64,000 bases of DNA from Actinosynnema sp. ALI-1.44 (GTDB lineage Bacteria; Actinomycetota; Actinomycetes; Mycobacteriales; Pseudonocardiaceae). Location of the stretch: positions 186,001-250,000 of the forward strand of contig NZ_MTQO01000042.1 of NCBI RefSeq assembly GCF_001984155.1. Direction: 5' to 3'. The number at the start of each line of letters is the position of its first letter. Position 1 is the first letter of the stretch. Below the pieces are notes generated by a model that saw only the letters and a list, made by a program, of their open reading frames with translations, was not told the origin of the DNA and did not search any database. The position numbers and the translations under genes are program-made. This document shows positions 30,301 to 37,600 of this stretch, piece after piece.

Positions 30301-31689
30301 CGCCACACCCTCAGCGGGCGCCTCCTCCAAAATGACGTGCGCGTTCGTACCGCTGATACCGAAGGAGGAAACGGCTGCCCGGCGCGGGCTGCCGTCGGTC
30401 TCCCAAACACGTTGCTCGGTCAACAGTTCCACCGCACCGGCCGACCAGTCGACGTGCGGCGTCGGCTCGTCCACGTGCAGCGTCCGCGGCATTACGCCGT
30501 GGCGCATGGCTTGAACCATCTTGATCACACTGGCAACTCCAGCAGCCGCCTGGGTGTGCCCGATGTTCGACTTGATCGACCCCAACCACAACGGCTCAGC
30601 GCGATCCTGACCATAAGTGGCCAGCAGAGCCTGCGCCTCGATCGGGTCACCCAGCGGAGTCCCTGTGCCATGGGCTTCGACCACGTCGACCTGGTCGGCG
30701 GACAACCGGGCGTTCGCCAGAGCCTGGCGAATCACCCGCTGCTGCGACGGACCGTTCGGGGCCGTCAACCCGTTCGACGCGCCGTCCTGGTTGATCGCCG
30801 AACCCCGCACCACAGCCAGAACCTGATGCCCATTGCGCTGAGCATCCGACAACCGCTCCAGCAGGATCAGGCCCGCGCCCTCCGCCCAGCCGGTGCCGTC
30901 CGCCGCGGCCGCGAACGGCTTGCAGCGGCCGTCGACCGACAGGCCGCGCTGACGGCTGAACTCGACGAAGATCTGCGGGGTGGTCATCACGGTGACCCCG
31001 CCCGCCAACGCAAGCGTGCACTCGCCGGTGCGCAGGGCCTGCGCCGCCAGGTGCAGGGCAACCAGCGACGACGAACACGCCGTGTCCACCGTCACCGCAG
31101 GACCCTCGAACCCGAAGGTGAAGGACACGCGGCCGGTCGCGATGCTGCCGCCGACCCCCATGAAGCCCTCGGCCAGGTTGTCGCCCTGGCCGACCACTTC
31201 GGCGTAGTCCTGGTACATCACACCGGCGTAGACGCCGGTCCGGGTGCCCTTCAGCGTGGTCGGGTCGATTCCCGCGTCCTCGAACGTGTCCCACGCGGTT
31301 TCCAGCAGCAGCCGGTGCTGCGGGTCCATCGCGACGGCCTCGCGGGGCGAGATCCCGAAGAACCCGGGGTCGAACTCCGCCGCGTCGTGCAGGAACCCGC
31401 CGTGCCGGGTGTAGGCCGTGCCGAGGTGGGCGGGGTCCGGGTCGTAGAGCGCCGAGAGGTCCCAGCCCCGGTCGGTGGGGAACTCGGAGATCGAGTCGCC
31501 GTTCGAGGTGACCAGATCCCACAGCTGCTCCGGGGTCCCGACGCCGCCGGGATAGCGGCAGGCCATCCCGACGATCGCGATCGGCTCCCGCGCGGCGGCC
31601 GCCAGCTGCCGATTCTGCTCGCGGAGGCGCCCCGTTTCCTTCAGCGACGCCCGAAGCGCGTCAACGACCTTCTCCGGCGAGTTCCCCAT
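15313..31689 (-). CDS. PKS-D, trimodular type I polyketide synthase (5458 aa)
   Basis: The start is the ATG at 31689, which opens MGNSPEKVVDALRASLKE, a well-known N-terminal docking form. A GTG 12 nt upstream overlaps the PKS-C stop by 2 nt and is less likely. Modules: D1 KS-AT(methylmalonyl)-DH-ER-KR-ACP (about residues 33-2075), D2 KS-AT(malonyl)-DH-KR-ACP (2076-3727), D3 KS-AT(malonyl)-DH-KR-ACP (3728-5395), then a C-terminal docking tail ending MATATDDEMFAFIDGDA. All KS, DH, KR and ACP active-site motifs look intact. By colinearity it receives the triene from PKS-C, adds CH2-CH(CH3), then builds a conjugated diene. The stop TGA at 15313-15315 lies 34 bp before PKS-E. Confidence 0.97.
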   Translation of the reverse strand: MGNSPEKVVDALRASLKETGRLREQNRQLAAAAREPIAIVGMACRYPGGVGTPEQLWDLVTSNGDSISEFPTDRGWDLSALYDPDPAHLGTAYTRHGGFLHDAAEFDPGFFGISPREAVAMDPQHRLLLETAWDTFEDAGIDPTTLKGTRTGVYAGVMYQDYAEVVGQGDNLAEGFMGVGGSIATGRVSFTFGFEGPAVTVDTACSSSLVALHLAAQALRTGECTLALAGGVTVMTTPQIFVEFSRQRGLSVDGRCKPFAAAADGTGWAEGAGLILLERLSDAQRNGHQVLAVVRGSAINQDGASNGLTAPNGPSQQRVIRQALANARLSADQVDVVEAHGTGTPLGDPIEAQALLATYGQDRAEPLWLGSIKSNIGHTQAAAGVASVIKMVQAMRHGVMPRTLHVDEPTPHVDWSAGAVELLTEQRVWETDGSPRRAAVSSFGISGTNAHVILEEAPAEGVADVPVSGGVVPWVLSGKTPEAVRAQAERLMSFVEERPDLSVANIAYSLVSSRAALESRAVAVGSSRDELLASLAALLDDPAAVTAPTGPGGRVVLVFPGQGSQWVGMAEALWESSPVFGARMQDCAEALAQHVDWSLREVVADSVALARVDVVQPVLWAVMVSLAEVWRSLGVVPAAVVGHSQGEIAAACVAGALSLEDGARVVALRSRAILKLAGQGGMVSLSCPLEIAREVCASVGASIAAVNGAEQIVVSGTVAVCDQVVSDCERRGVRARRIEVDYASHSPQVEGLRDELLDVLRPITPVKGTVPVVSTVTGEWLSGEEMDAEYWVDNLRRTVQFSAAIADLQAQGCSTFVESSAHPVLTTAIGDTIADGVVVGTLRRDQGDLAQVLRSAGQLWAAGVPVDWAGYLSTGWPEARRVSLPTYAFQRQRFWPAAGGFGGDASGLGLGVVEHPLLGAAVSIPETGGVLLTGRLSVDLLPWLADHRVAGHLLLPGTALVELAIRAGDEIGCPSLDELTLQAPLVLPESGAMQVQVWVDAPDEHGRRPVRIYSRAHQPDDPTTAWTHNATGTLTDTTPATPQPLDAWPPAGATPIDLDGFYEHTASAGLAYGPVFQGLGSAWEHDGNLYAEVALPEDTDASRYALHPALLDAALHPLLTTKSTGGTLSLPFAWAGVALYATGATALRVKLTPEGTDRYAVLVADTAGAPVASADSLTVRPLAEGGLDGPARSESLFTVNWVKVPLGEAEPVSCAVISGSDARLTAAFPNLETSTGLDALRDLDVVPEFVFAVVRTSGDDSMAANVRAATTEMLGLLQDWLAEERFDSSRLVVLTTGAVPAQPGEHIRDLAQAAVIGLVRTAQTENPGRIVLVDLDDDSTPLPAALATGEPELALRGGVTYAPRLARAASGDGLVPPADEYWHLGVSERGSLGNLGLFPFTEAAEPLGDGEVRIEVHAAGMNFRDALNALGMYPGDPGDLGAEAAGVVLDIGPGVTGLVPGDRVTGIMGGGFGTVAVTDHHLLVKIPDDWSFVTAASVPVVFATAYYGLVDLADLRAGESVLVHAVAGGVGMAATQLAHHLGATVFGTASRGKWATANACGVSGERLASSRDLGFEEQFRAATGGAGVDVILNSLTGEFVDASARLLPRGGRFVEMGKIDIRDAADVAVAYPGVRYQAFDVLDAGKVRLGEILAELMRLFEVGALRPLPITAWDVRQAPEAFRQLSQAKHTGKLVLTTPSDYDKQGAYLVTGASGVLGGVIARHLVREHGVSRLVLLSRRGIDAPGMTELRDELVSLGAEVAVTACDAADRAALTGVLEGLPEGWLLRGVVHSAGVLDDGVLGSMTPERIDAVLRPKVDAAWNLHELTTGLDLTHFVLFSSAAGTFGTGGQANYAAANAFVDALASRRRAAGLPATSLAWGLWADASEMTGQMTERDVSRVGSSGLSQAEGLAAFDAALALGDPVVIPMNLRLPPASAATPALLRGLVRGANRRTVEAGPGSFDALRRRLEVLDQPGRVELVMDLVRAQAGAVLGYGSADQISPRLAFKDLGFDSLTAVELRNRLQAATGLRLSATLVFDFPNATALATELVTQLIGDERATAAPVATVPTVTASDEPIAIIGMACNLPGGVRTPDELWDLVVRGEGGITPFPTDRGWDVENLYHPDPDHPGTSYTREGGFLQDAGDFDPAFFGISPREALAMDPQQRLLLEVSWEALERAGLDLDELRGSRTGVFAGLTYHDYGSRLEDESDTAIDGFVGSGNSGSVVSGRISYTFGFEGPAVTVDTACSSSLVALHWAMQSLRSGECTMALAGGVTVMATPTAFVDFSRQRGLAADGRCKAFSSTADGTGWGEGVGMLVVERLSDAQRLGHRVLAVVRGSAINQDGASNGLTAPNGPSQQRVIRQALANAGVAASDVDVVEAHGTGTTLGDPIEAQALLATYGQDRGGDPLWLGSVKSNLGHTQAAAGVAGVIKMVQAMRHGVLPQTLHVDEPTPHVDWSEGNVELLTESRVWVTDGRPRRAGVSSFGISGTNAHVILEQAPNSLAAEAPNVSGVVPWVLSGKNSEAVRAQALRLRAFVEDRPGLSVVDVAYSLATTRGVMDQRAAVVGPTREDLLAGLASVSVVGESGRVGVVFTGQGAQWAGMAAGLYGKFDVFTEAVDEICALMGLEPSAVTDPDAVVDPTGTAQRVLFMIEVALWRQLQAWGVKAEVVAGHSVGEISAAHVAGVLSLEDACVLVSARAKLMQALPEGGVMVSVAASEDSVAPLLVDGVSIAAVNGPTSVVLSGPEASVTAVADALAAGGVKTRELRVSHAFHSALMEPMLADFADAISGIDFGIPSLAGVSTVTGAAVTSEWSDPEYWVRQVREPVRFADAITTLAAGVGVVLEIGPDAVLSAMGPDNVSGDVAFIPTLRRNRDTETELVQALARLHTHGVTVDWKAFFAPYKPSRVELPTYAFQRQRFWPTAGRSRGDASGLGMGVVEHPLLGAAMASAESDRVVLSGRISLREQSWLADHVVAGVVLLPGTAFVEMAVRAGDEVGCTLVEELTLQTPLVVPDAGAVHVQVIVGEPGETGRRSIDVYSRPADSVQREWVLHASGTLTNGAAGVGQGLVEWPPAGATRIDVDGFYDQVADHGLVYGPVFQGLRKAWRRGEELFAEVALDDSADGDVRAFGIHPALLDAALHTLLLRDGKAADAGPSLPFSWSGVSLTASGASSVRVHVRADGALLLADSTGAELATVDSLVTRVLDAASLQASVRTESLFAVSWSPVSAVAGDVTGNLLRATGDSDVRARTVWALGELQEWLRSGEGVLVVATCGSVAALDGDQIVDLAGSAVWGLVRSAQSEHPGRFVLLDTDTPEALDTLDLAEVVATSEPQLVLRGGVLYSARLNSVTANAGGGWGDGSVLITGASGALGGVVVRHLVEQGVPGLVLVSRRGGDAPGMAELVEWVRGRGVQVSVAAADVADREHVEMVLGLAPVGLPVTSVVHAAGVLDDGVVESLTPQQVEAVLAPKADAAWNLHEATLGLDLSRFVLFSSAAGVFGNAGQANYAAANAYLDVLAAYRIGRGLPAASLAWGLWQRGMADSLNESDRRRLGRALSDEEGMALFELASAGGVWVPTHLDLAGFTAGAAEVPALLRGLVRRPTRRVSRSHDTELATRLSGLDAVGAHAVLMDMVCAETAAVLGFTRSEQVDPAQSFGEIGFDSLTAVELRNRLSAATGVRLPATLVFDYPNPEALAGLLVEKLVVGRGGLGLVVGAESATVGEPIAIVGMACRYPGGVGSPEELWSVLCGGGDVVSLFPTDRGWDVEGLYHPDPDHPGTSYAREGGFLHNAAEFDAGFFGLSPREAVATDPQQRLLLETSWEAFESAGIDPRLVRGSKTGVFAGVMHYDYASVVGNAIESGEGFVGTGATGGVLSGRVSYTFGFEGPAVTVDTACSSSLVALHLAAQALRQGECDLALAGGVTVMATPGVFVGFSRQRGLAPDGRCKPFAAAADGTGWGEGVGMLLVERLSDAKRNGHPILAVVAGSAVNQDGASSSLTAPNGPSQQRVIRQALANAGVSASDVDAVEAHGTGTTLGDPIEAQALLATYGQDRTEPLWLGSIKSNIGHTQAAAGVAGVIKMVQAMRHGVLPRTLHVDEPTPHVDWSEGNVELLTESRVWDTNGRPRRAGVSSFGISGTNAHVILEQAPDTPVVPGPVSSGVVPWILSGKSSEAVRAQALRLRSFVEDRPGLSVVDVAYSLATTRGVMDQRAAVVGPTREDLVAGLASVDVVGGFGRVGVVFTGQGAQWAGMAAGLYGKFPVFTRTVDEICALMDLSPAVVTDPDAVVDPTGIAQRVLFMIEVALWRQLQAWGLKAEVVAGHSVGEISAAHVAGVLSLEDACVLVSARAKLMQALPEGGAMVSVAASEDAVAPLVVDGVSIAAVNGPASVVLSGIESAVDQVLAGLDVKTRKLRVSHAFHSALMEPMLADFADAISGIEFGTPILNGVSTVTGAAVSDEWSDPGYWVRQVREPVRFADAIATFAAGVGTVLEIGPDAVLSAMGPDNVPDVAFVPTLRRNRDTEIDLVQALARLHTHGVTVDWEAFFAPYKPNRVDLPTYAFQRQHYWPSAAPLRGDVATAGLGAVEHPLLGAVMTSADLDRVTLSGRISLREQPWLGDHVVAGMVLFPGAAFVEMAVRAGDEVGCDLIEELTLRTPLVLSGAVHLQVTLGEPDENGRRGIDIYSRPEDQPEWTHHATGTLGNGAAGMGEGLTEWPPAGATRIEVDGFYDQVADHGLTYGPVFQGLRQAWRRGEDLFAEVTLDDSGHTEAFGIHPALLDAALHTLLLKAGETGEPGPSLPFSWRGVALKASGASGLRVHARADGTLLLADSTGAELATVDELLTRTLPLGQLQHAPQPMYRVEWRPSTHAAGDPVAVGLFEVDDLGLADTLSTVDEPPNAAFLSLAASEQDPAASAHTLTHRTLAALQAWLAEDRGETVPLVVVTKADDLASAAVQGLVRSAQSENPGRFVLVDIDEKGLTADVLSAVLASGEPEVAVRGSEVLVPRLVKVAGRPSRIELDTDGTVLVTGATGVLGRRFARHLVSEYGVRRLLLVSRSGSDAPGAGELVDDLTGLGAEVVVAAADVADRDALRTLLDSVEHPITAVVHTAGVLDDGVLASLTPERFDTVLRPKVDAAWNLHELTADLPLRAFVLFSSVSGVLGGPGQANYAAANAFLDALASHRKAAGLSATALAWGRWAETSAMTGGLSDADEKRMARSGMGALSSAEGVALFDAALGMPDARPVPVRLEIAALRAHADAGLLPPVLTGVLPSAARRRTASAAVSSADLGARLGAMPEKEAFATVLDLVLSAVRDVLGHVSVDAAASFNDLGFDSLTAVEFRNRLTGQTGLRLPATLIFDYPTAEALGRYLHAELVGAQTGQPSALTAFADLDRLESALAGIDDVIARDRITGRLRDLLALFSSAPETADAVAGRMATATDDEMFAFIDGDA
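15500..20506 (-). other. Module D3: KS-AT(malonyl)-DH-KR-ACP, with docking tail
   Basis: KS, AT and linker share long identical DNA with module C4. AT: GHSVG near residue 4330 and HAFH near 4424. DH: HVVAGMVLFP near 4625 and LLDAALH. KR: TGATGVLG near 5035, LDD, FSSVSG, NYAAAN near 5174. ACP: LGFDSL near 5341. The tail ends ATDDEMFAFID, the docking class shared with PKS-A, B and E. Predicted outcome: the second double bond of the diene. Confidence 0.9.
17969..18132. repeat. 164 bp perfect repeat, copy 1 (D3 post-AT linker)
   Basis: Identical to 34429-34592. It encodes the C-terminal part of the AT and the [20 protein letters not shown] linker of module D3. Confidence 0.9.
20285..20625. repeat. 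341 bp perfect repeat, copy 1 (D2/D3 junction)
   Basis: This block is identical base for base to 36757-37097 by direct reading. It covers the end of the D2 ACP, the linker and the first part of the D3 KS ([18 protein letters not shown] region). It is coding DNA within PKS-D. Confidence 0.95.
20507..25464 (-). other. Module D2: KS-AT(malonyl)-DH-KR-ACP
   Basis: KS starts DEPIAIIGMACNLPGG. AT: GHSVG near residue 2677 and HAFH near 2775. DH: HVVAGVVLLP near 2975 and LLDAALH near 3146. KR: TGASGALGG near 3377, LDD, FSSAAG, NYAAAN near 3514. ACP: IGFDSL near 3669. Its KR is of the C2/C3 subgroup. Predicted outcome: the first double bond of a diene. Confidence 0.9.
25465..31592 (-). other. Module D1: KS-AT(methylmalonyl)-DH-ER-KR-ACP
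   Basis: AT has FPGQGSQ, RVDVVQ, GHSQG near residue 644 and YASH near 742, the established methylmalonyl-CoA signature. DH: HRVAGHLLLP with His near 947, and LLDAALH. ER: MNFRDALNALGMYPG near 1424 and the NADPH loop VAGGVGMAAT near 1528. KR: TGASGVLGG near 1714, LDD, FSSAAG, Tyr near 1854. ACP: LGFDSL near 2015. Predicted unit: CH2-CH(CH3). Confidence 0.92.
29300..29481. repeat. 182 bp perfect repeat, copy 2 (D1 methylmalonyl AT)
   Basis: Identical to 8575-8756, within the AT of module D1. The AT of F1 (about 2050-3000) is also very similar, with scattered differences. Confidence 0.9.
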
Positions 31690-31697
31690 GTGCTCTC

Positions 31698-34600
31698 TCA
31701 CACTTCCCAGTTCGCGTCTCGTGCCCCGGCGTCTTCAAGCGCCAGCTGGATCAAGGCGTCGGTGTCCATGCCGTCAATCGAATCGGTCACATCGAAGTCC
31801 ACAACGGACTCGTTGCCGGTGCCACCGGCCATCCCGAGCAGCACGTCGAACAGTCCCGCTTCACGCAGCCGCTTCATCGGGATGTTCGCCAGCAGCTCGC
31901 GGACGGTCGTCTCGGCCTCGTCCACGCCGTCCGACGGCACCAGCTCACCGGCGATCCAGGTGGCGAGCGCACTCGGCGTCGGGTAGTCGAAGACGAGTGT
32001 CGCCGGGAGACGGAGACCAGTGGACTCGTTGAGCCGGTTGCGCAGTTCGACCGCGGTGAGCGAGTCGAAACCGAGTTCGGTGAAGCTCTTGGCCCGGTCG
32101 ATCGCCTCCGGGCCGTTGAAGCCCAACGTGACAGCCACCTGTGTGCACACGGCCGCGAGGGTGACGTCGACGCGCTCGGCTTCGGGCGTGACCCGCAGCT
32201 TGTGCAGCAAGCTTTCCGTGAGTTGCGGCCTGCGTGCGACCGTACGGACCAGACCACGCAGCAGCGGCGGCAGCACACCGTCGTCGGCGAGTTGCCGCAG
32301 CTGCCGCAGGTCGAGTGCGACCGGGACCGCCACAGCCGTGTCCGCGTCGGTGGCGATGTCGAACAGTCGCGTGCCCTGTGCGTTGGTCAGCGCCTCGACG
32401 CCCGACCGCGACATCCTGCGGACGTCCTTGTTGTCGAGGTGCGCGGTCAGCGTGCCGCTCTCGGCCCACAGTCCCCAGGCGAGTGACGTCGCGGGCAGCC
32501 CCGCTGCGCGGCGCTGGTGCGCCAGTGCGTCCAGGAACGTGTTCGCCGCCGCGTAGTTGGCTTGCCCGGCACCGCCCATGAGCCCGGCGGCGGACGAGAA
32601 CAGCACGAAGTGCGTGAGACCCGAGGTGAGCTCGTGCAGGTTCCACGCCGCGTCCACCTTCGGCCGCAGCACGGTGTCGAGCCGCTCCGGCGTCAGGGAA
32701 CCCAGGACGCCGTCGTCCAGCACACCGGCTGTGTGCACGACCGCGGTCACTGGGTGCGCGGGATCCACAGCGGCCAGCACAGAGGCCAGCGCATTTCGGT
32801 CGGCCACGTCACACGCCGCCACTGTCACCTCGGCACCGAGCGATTCCAACTCCTTGACCAGCGGCTCCATCTCCGGCGCCGCGATGCCGCGACGGCTGAC
32901 CAGCAGCAACCGCCGGACGCCCCGATCGGCCACCAGGTGCCGGGCGAAAACGCCGCCGAGCACACCGGAAGCACCGGTCAGCAACACCGTGCCCGCGGGA
33001 TCCCAGGTGCGGGGTTCCTCGGTCGGCGCCGCTGCCTTGCCCAACCGGAGCGCGTACGATTCGCCGCCGCGAAGAGCAATCTGGTTCTCCTCCAGCGTCA
33101 CGACGCCAGGCAAGGTCTGCCAGGAGACATCGTCCCCATCGACGAGCAGGATCCGGCCGGGGTTCTCGGACTGCGCCGAACGCAGCAGACCGAGCGCCGC
33201 GGCACCGGCCAGGTCGCGGATGCCCTCGTCGGCACGGGTCGCGACCGCGCCCCTGGTCACCACGACCAGCCTGCTGTCCGCGTTCGTTTCGTCAGCGAGC
33301 CAGTCCTGCGTGAACCGGAGCACTTCACCGACAGCGGCGCGCACGGCAGCGGGCACATCGCTGTCACGCTCGGACAGCAAGGGCAGCACCACGATTTCGG
33401 AGGCGACGCCGTCCAGGCTGATTCCAGCCTCGGCAAGCCCGGCGACCATCGCTTCGTCATGGTCGCCCACCAGCGCCCATGCGCTCGCCGGTGCACTGTC
33501 CTCTCCGGACACGCGCTGCCACACCGGCTCGAAGACCGGGTCACTCGCCTCCAGGTGCGCCGCAGCGAGCGGACGGACCACGAGCGAGTCCACGGACGCG
33601 ACGGGAAGCCCGGTGTCATCGGTGATCTCGAGCCCGGCTCCGCTCCCAACCGCCGACACCTTCACCCGCAGGGCCCGTGTGCCCGTCCCGTGCAGGGACA
33701 CGCCGTTCCACGCGAAGGGAAGGTTGGGTTTTCCGGTTTCCGCTGCGAAGGAGCCCAGCGCGATGCTGTGCAAGGCCGCGTCGAGCAGCGCCGGGTGCAT
33801 GTCGTAGCCGGAGACGTCGGTGTTCTCGGGGAGGGCGACTTCGGCGTAGAGGTCTTCGCCGTGTTCCCACGCCGCCCGCAAGCCCTGGAACACCGGCCCG
33901 TACTCCAGGCCCGCGTCCGCCGTGCGCTCGTAGAAGTCACCGAGGTCGACCGGCTTCGCCCCTGACGGCGGCCACACGAGCAGTGCCTGTCGGGTAACGG
34001 ATGTGGCGGCGGTGAGGGTCCCCGAAGCGTTCAGCGTCCACGCAACCGTGGGGTCGTCAGCCTGCTGGGACCGGGAGTAGATCCGTACCGGGCGCCGCTC
34101 TTGCTCATCCGGGCCGTCCACCCAGACCTGCACCTGCACCGCCCCGGACTCCGGCAACACCAACGGCGCCTGAAGAGTGAGCTCTTCCAAGGCCGGGCAG
34201 CCGACTTCGCCGCCTGCCCGCACGGCCATCTCCACGAGCGCCGTCCCCGGCACCAGCACATGCCCGGCGACGCGGTGATCCGCCAGCCACGGCGCCAAGT
34301 CCACCGACACACGGCCGGTCAGCAGCACCCCGCCGGTCTCGGGAATCGAGACGGCCGCACCCAGCAACGGATGCTCCACCGCCCCGAGCCCCAGCCCGGA
34401 CGCATCGCCACTGGAACTGCCAGGGGCAGGCCAGTAGTGCTGTCGTTGGAAGGCGTAGGTGGGCAGGTCGACCCTGTTCGGCTTGTAGGGGGCGAAGAAC
34501 GCCTCCCAGTCGACGGTCACGCCGTGGGTGTGCAGCCGCGCCAACGCCTGGACCAGGTCGATCTCCGTGTCGCGATTGCGCCGCAAAGTCGGAATGAAGA

Positions 34601-37600
34601 CGACGTCGTCGGAGACGCTGTCCGGCCCCATCGCCGACAACACCGCATCCGGGCCGATCTCCAGAACCACATCGGCAGTCAGAGCCGATACCGCATCCGC
34701 GAACCGAACCGGCTCACGAACCTGACGCACCCAGTAGCCCGGGTCACTCCACTCACTTGTGACCACCGCACCGGTCACTGTAGAAACCCCAGCGAGACTC
34801 GGTATCCCGAACTCGACACCCGAAATCGCGTCAGCGAAGTCCGCCAACATCGGCTCCATCAACGCCGAATGGAACGCATGACTCACCCGCAACTTGCGAG
34901 TCTTCACGCCCTCCTCCGCCAGAACCGCAGCAACTTGATCGACTGCGATCTCAGGACCGGACAGCACGACCGAGGCCGGACCGTTCACCGCAGCAATCGA
35001 GACACCCTCGATCAGAAGCGGAGTCACGATGTCCTCGCTGGCGGCAACGGACACCATCGCGCCACCCTCAGGCAAGGCCTGCATCAACTTCGCCCTGGCC
35101 GAGACCAGAACACAAGCGTCCTCAAGCGACAACACCCCGGCCACATGAGCAGCCGAGATCTCACCCACCGAATGCCCCGCAACCACCTCAGCCTTCACAC
35201 CCCAAGCCTGCAACTGCCGCCACAACGCGACCTCGATCATGAACAGCACCCGCTGCGCAGTCCCGGTCGGGTCCACCACGGCATCCGGGTCGGTCACCAC
35301 CGACGGCTCGAGGCCCATCAGAGCGCAGATCTCGTCCACAGTCCGGGTGAACACCGGGAACTGGCCGTAGAGACCTGCGGCCATGCCCGCCCACTGAGCG
35401 CCCTGACCCGTGAACACCACACCAACCCGACCAGACCCACCAACCACATCCACACTCGCAAGACCCGCCACAAGCTCCTCACGCGTAGGGCCTACAACAG
35501 CAGCCCGCAGATCCATGGCCGAACGACAAGTCGCTAGCGAGTAGGCCACATCCACCGAGGACAACTCAGGGCGGTCCTCCACAAACGACCGCAACCGCAG
35601 AGCCTGCGCCCGAACCGCCTCAGGGGTCTTGCCCGACAGAATCCACGGCACCACACCAGCGGCAACCGGCACCGGCACCGGCACCACAGGCGTATCCGGA
35701 GCCTGCTCCAGGATGACGTGGGCGTTCGTGCCACTGATCCCGAAGGACGACACGCCAGCCCGACGTGGCCGACCGTTGGTGTCCCAAACACGCGACTCGG
35801 TCAACAGCTCGACATTGCCCTCAGACCAGTCAACGTGCGGCGTCGGCTCATCGACATGCAACGTCTGAGGAAGCACACCATGCCGCATCGCCTGCACCAT
35901 CTTGATCACACCAGCAACACCAGCCGCAGCCTGAGTATGACCAAGATTCGACTTGACCGACCCCAACCACAACGGGTCACCGCCGCGCTCCTGGCCATAC
36001 GTCGCCAACAACGCCTGCGCCTCAATCGGATCACCCAACGTGGTACCAGTGCCGTGAGCCTCCACAACATCGACTTCAGACGCGGCCACACCGGCATTCG
36101 CCAAGGCCTGACGGATCACGCGCTGCTGGGAGGGGCCGTTCGGAGCGGTCAGACTGCTGGACGCACCGTCCTGGTTGACCGCCGAACCCGCGACAACCGC
36201 AAGGACCGGATGTCCGTTCCGCTTCGCGTCGGAGAGGCGCTCCAGCAAGAGCATGCCCACACCCTCCGACCAGCCCGTGCCGTCCGCCGCGGCTGCGAAG
36301 GGCTTGCAACGACCATCAGCAGCCAGGCCACGCTGACGACTGAACCCGATGAACACCCCCGGGGTCGCCATCACGGTCACACCACCAGCCAGGGCCATGG
36401 TGCATTCACCCGTGCGCAGGGCCTGTGCAGCCAGGTGCAGGGACACCAGCGACGACGAACACGCAGTGTCCACCGTCACCGCAGGACCCTCGAACCCGAA
36501 GGTGTAGGACACACGGCCGGACAAGACGCTGCCCGTCGCGCCAGTGCCTACGAATCCTTCGCCGTCGATCGCGTTACCGACCACCGAGGCATAGTCGTAG
36601 TGCATCACCCCGGCGAACACCCCAGTCTTGCTACCCCGAACCGACCCCGGGTCGATCCCAGCGCTTTCAAAAGCCTCCCACGACGTCTCCAGCAACAACC
36701 GCTGCTGCGGATCGGTCGCAACCGCCTCACGCGGGGACAAACCGAAGAACCCAGCGTCGAACTCCGCAGCGTTGTGCAGGAAACCACCCTCACGGGCATA
36801 CGACGTCCCAGGGTGATCAGGATCCGGGTGATACAAGCCCTCGACATCCCACCCACGATCCGTGGGGAACAACGACACAACATCACCCCCGCCACACAAC
36901 ACAGACCACAACTCCTCAGGCGAACCGACGCCACCCGGATACCGGCAGGCCATCCCCACAATCGCGATCGGCTCCCCTACAGTCGCGGACTCCGCCCCCA
37001 CAACCAACCCCAGACCACCCCTACCCACCACCAGCTTTTCAACCAGCAAACCGGCCAGCGCCTCAGGATTGGGGTAGTCGAACACCAAGGTCGCGGGCAG
37101 TGACACTCCCGTCACAGCACTCAACCGGTTACGCAACTCCACCGCAGTCAACGAGTCGAAACCGATCTCGCCGAACGACCGCGCCGGATCCACCTGACTC
37201 GCCCGCGCGAACCCCAGCACGGTCGCTGTCTCGGCACACACGATGTCCAACAAAAGTGCATGCGCCGCAACATCGTCCAAACCGGACAAACGGGCGGCAA
37301 GCTCGGTGTCGACCTGACGGGCGCTGGTCCGCCGGACCGGCCGACGCACCAACCCCCGCAGCAATGCGGGAACCTCCACGTCTCCGGCCGCGAACCCGGC
37401 GAGGTCAAGGTGGGTCGGCACCCACACCCCGCCAGCGCTGGTCAGCTCGAAGAGCGCCATGCCTTCTTCGTCTGACAACGCACGTCCTGTACGAGCGAGA
37501 CGACGCCGGTCGCTCTCGTCGAGTGTGTCGCCCATGCCGCGCTGCCACAGACCCCACGCCAACGACGCCGCAGGCAGGCCCCGCCCGATCCGATAGGCGG

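Noticed and set aside
31690-31701. GTG 31701 as the start of PKS-D
   Set aside because: The GGGAAG site is only 1 nt from it, and the conserved docking peptide begins at the ATG four codons later. The difference is small and the call is not certain.
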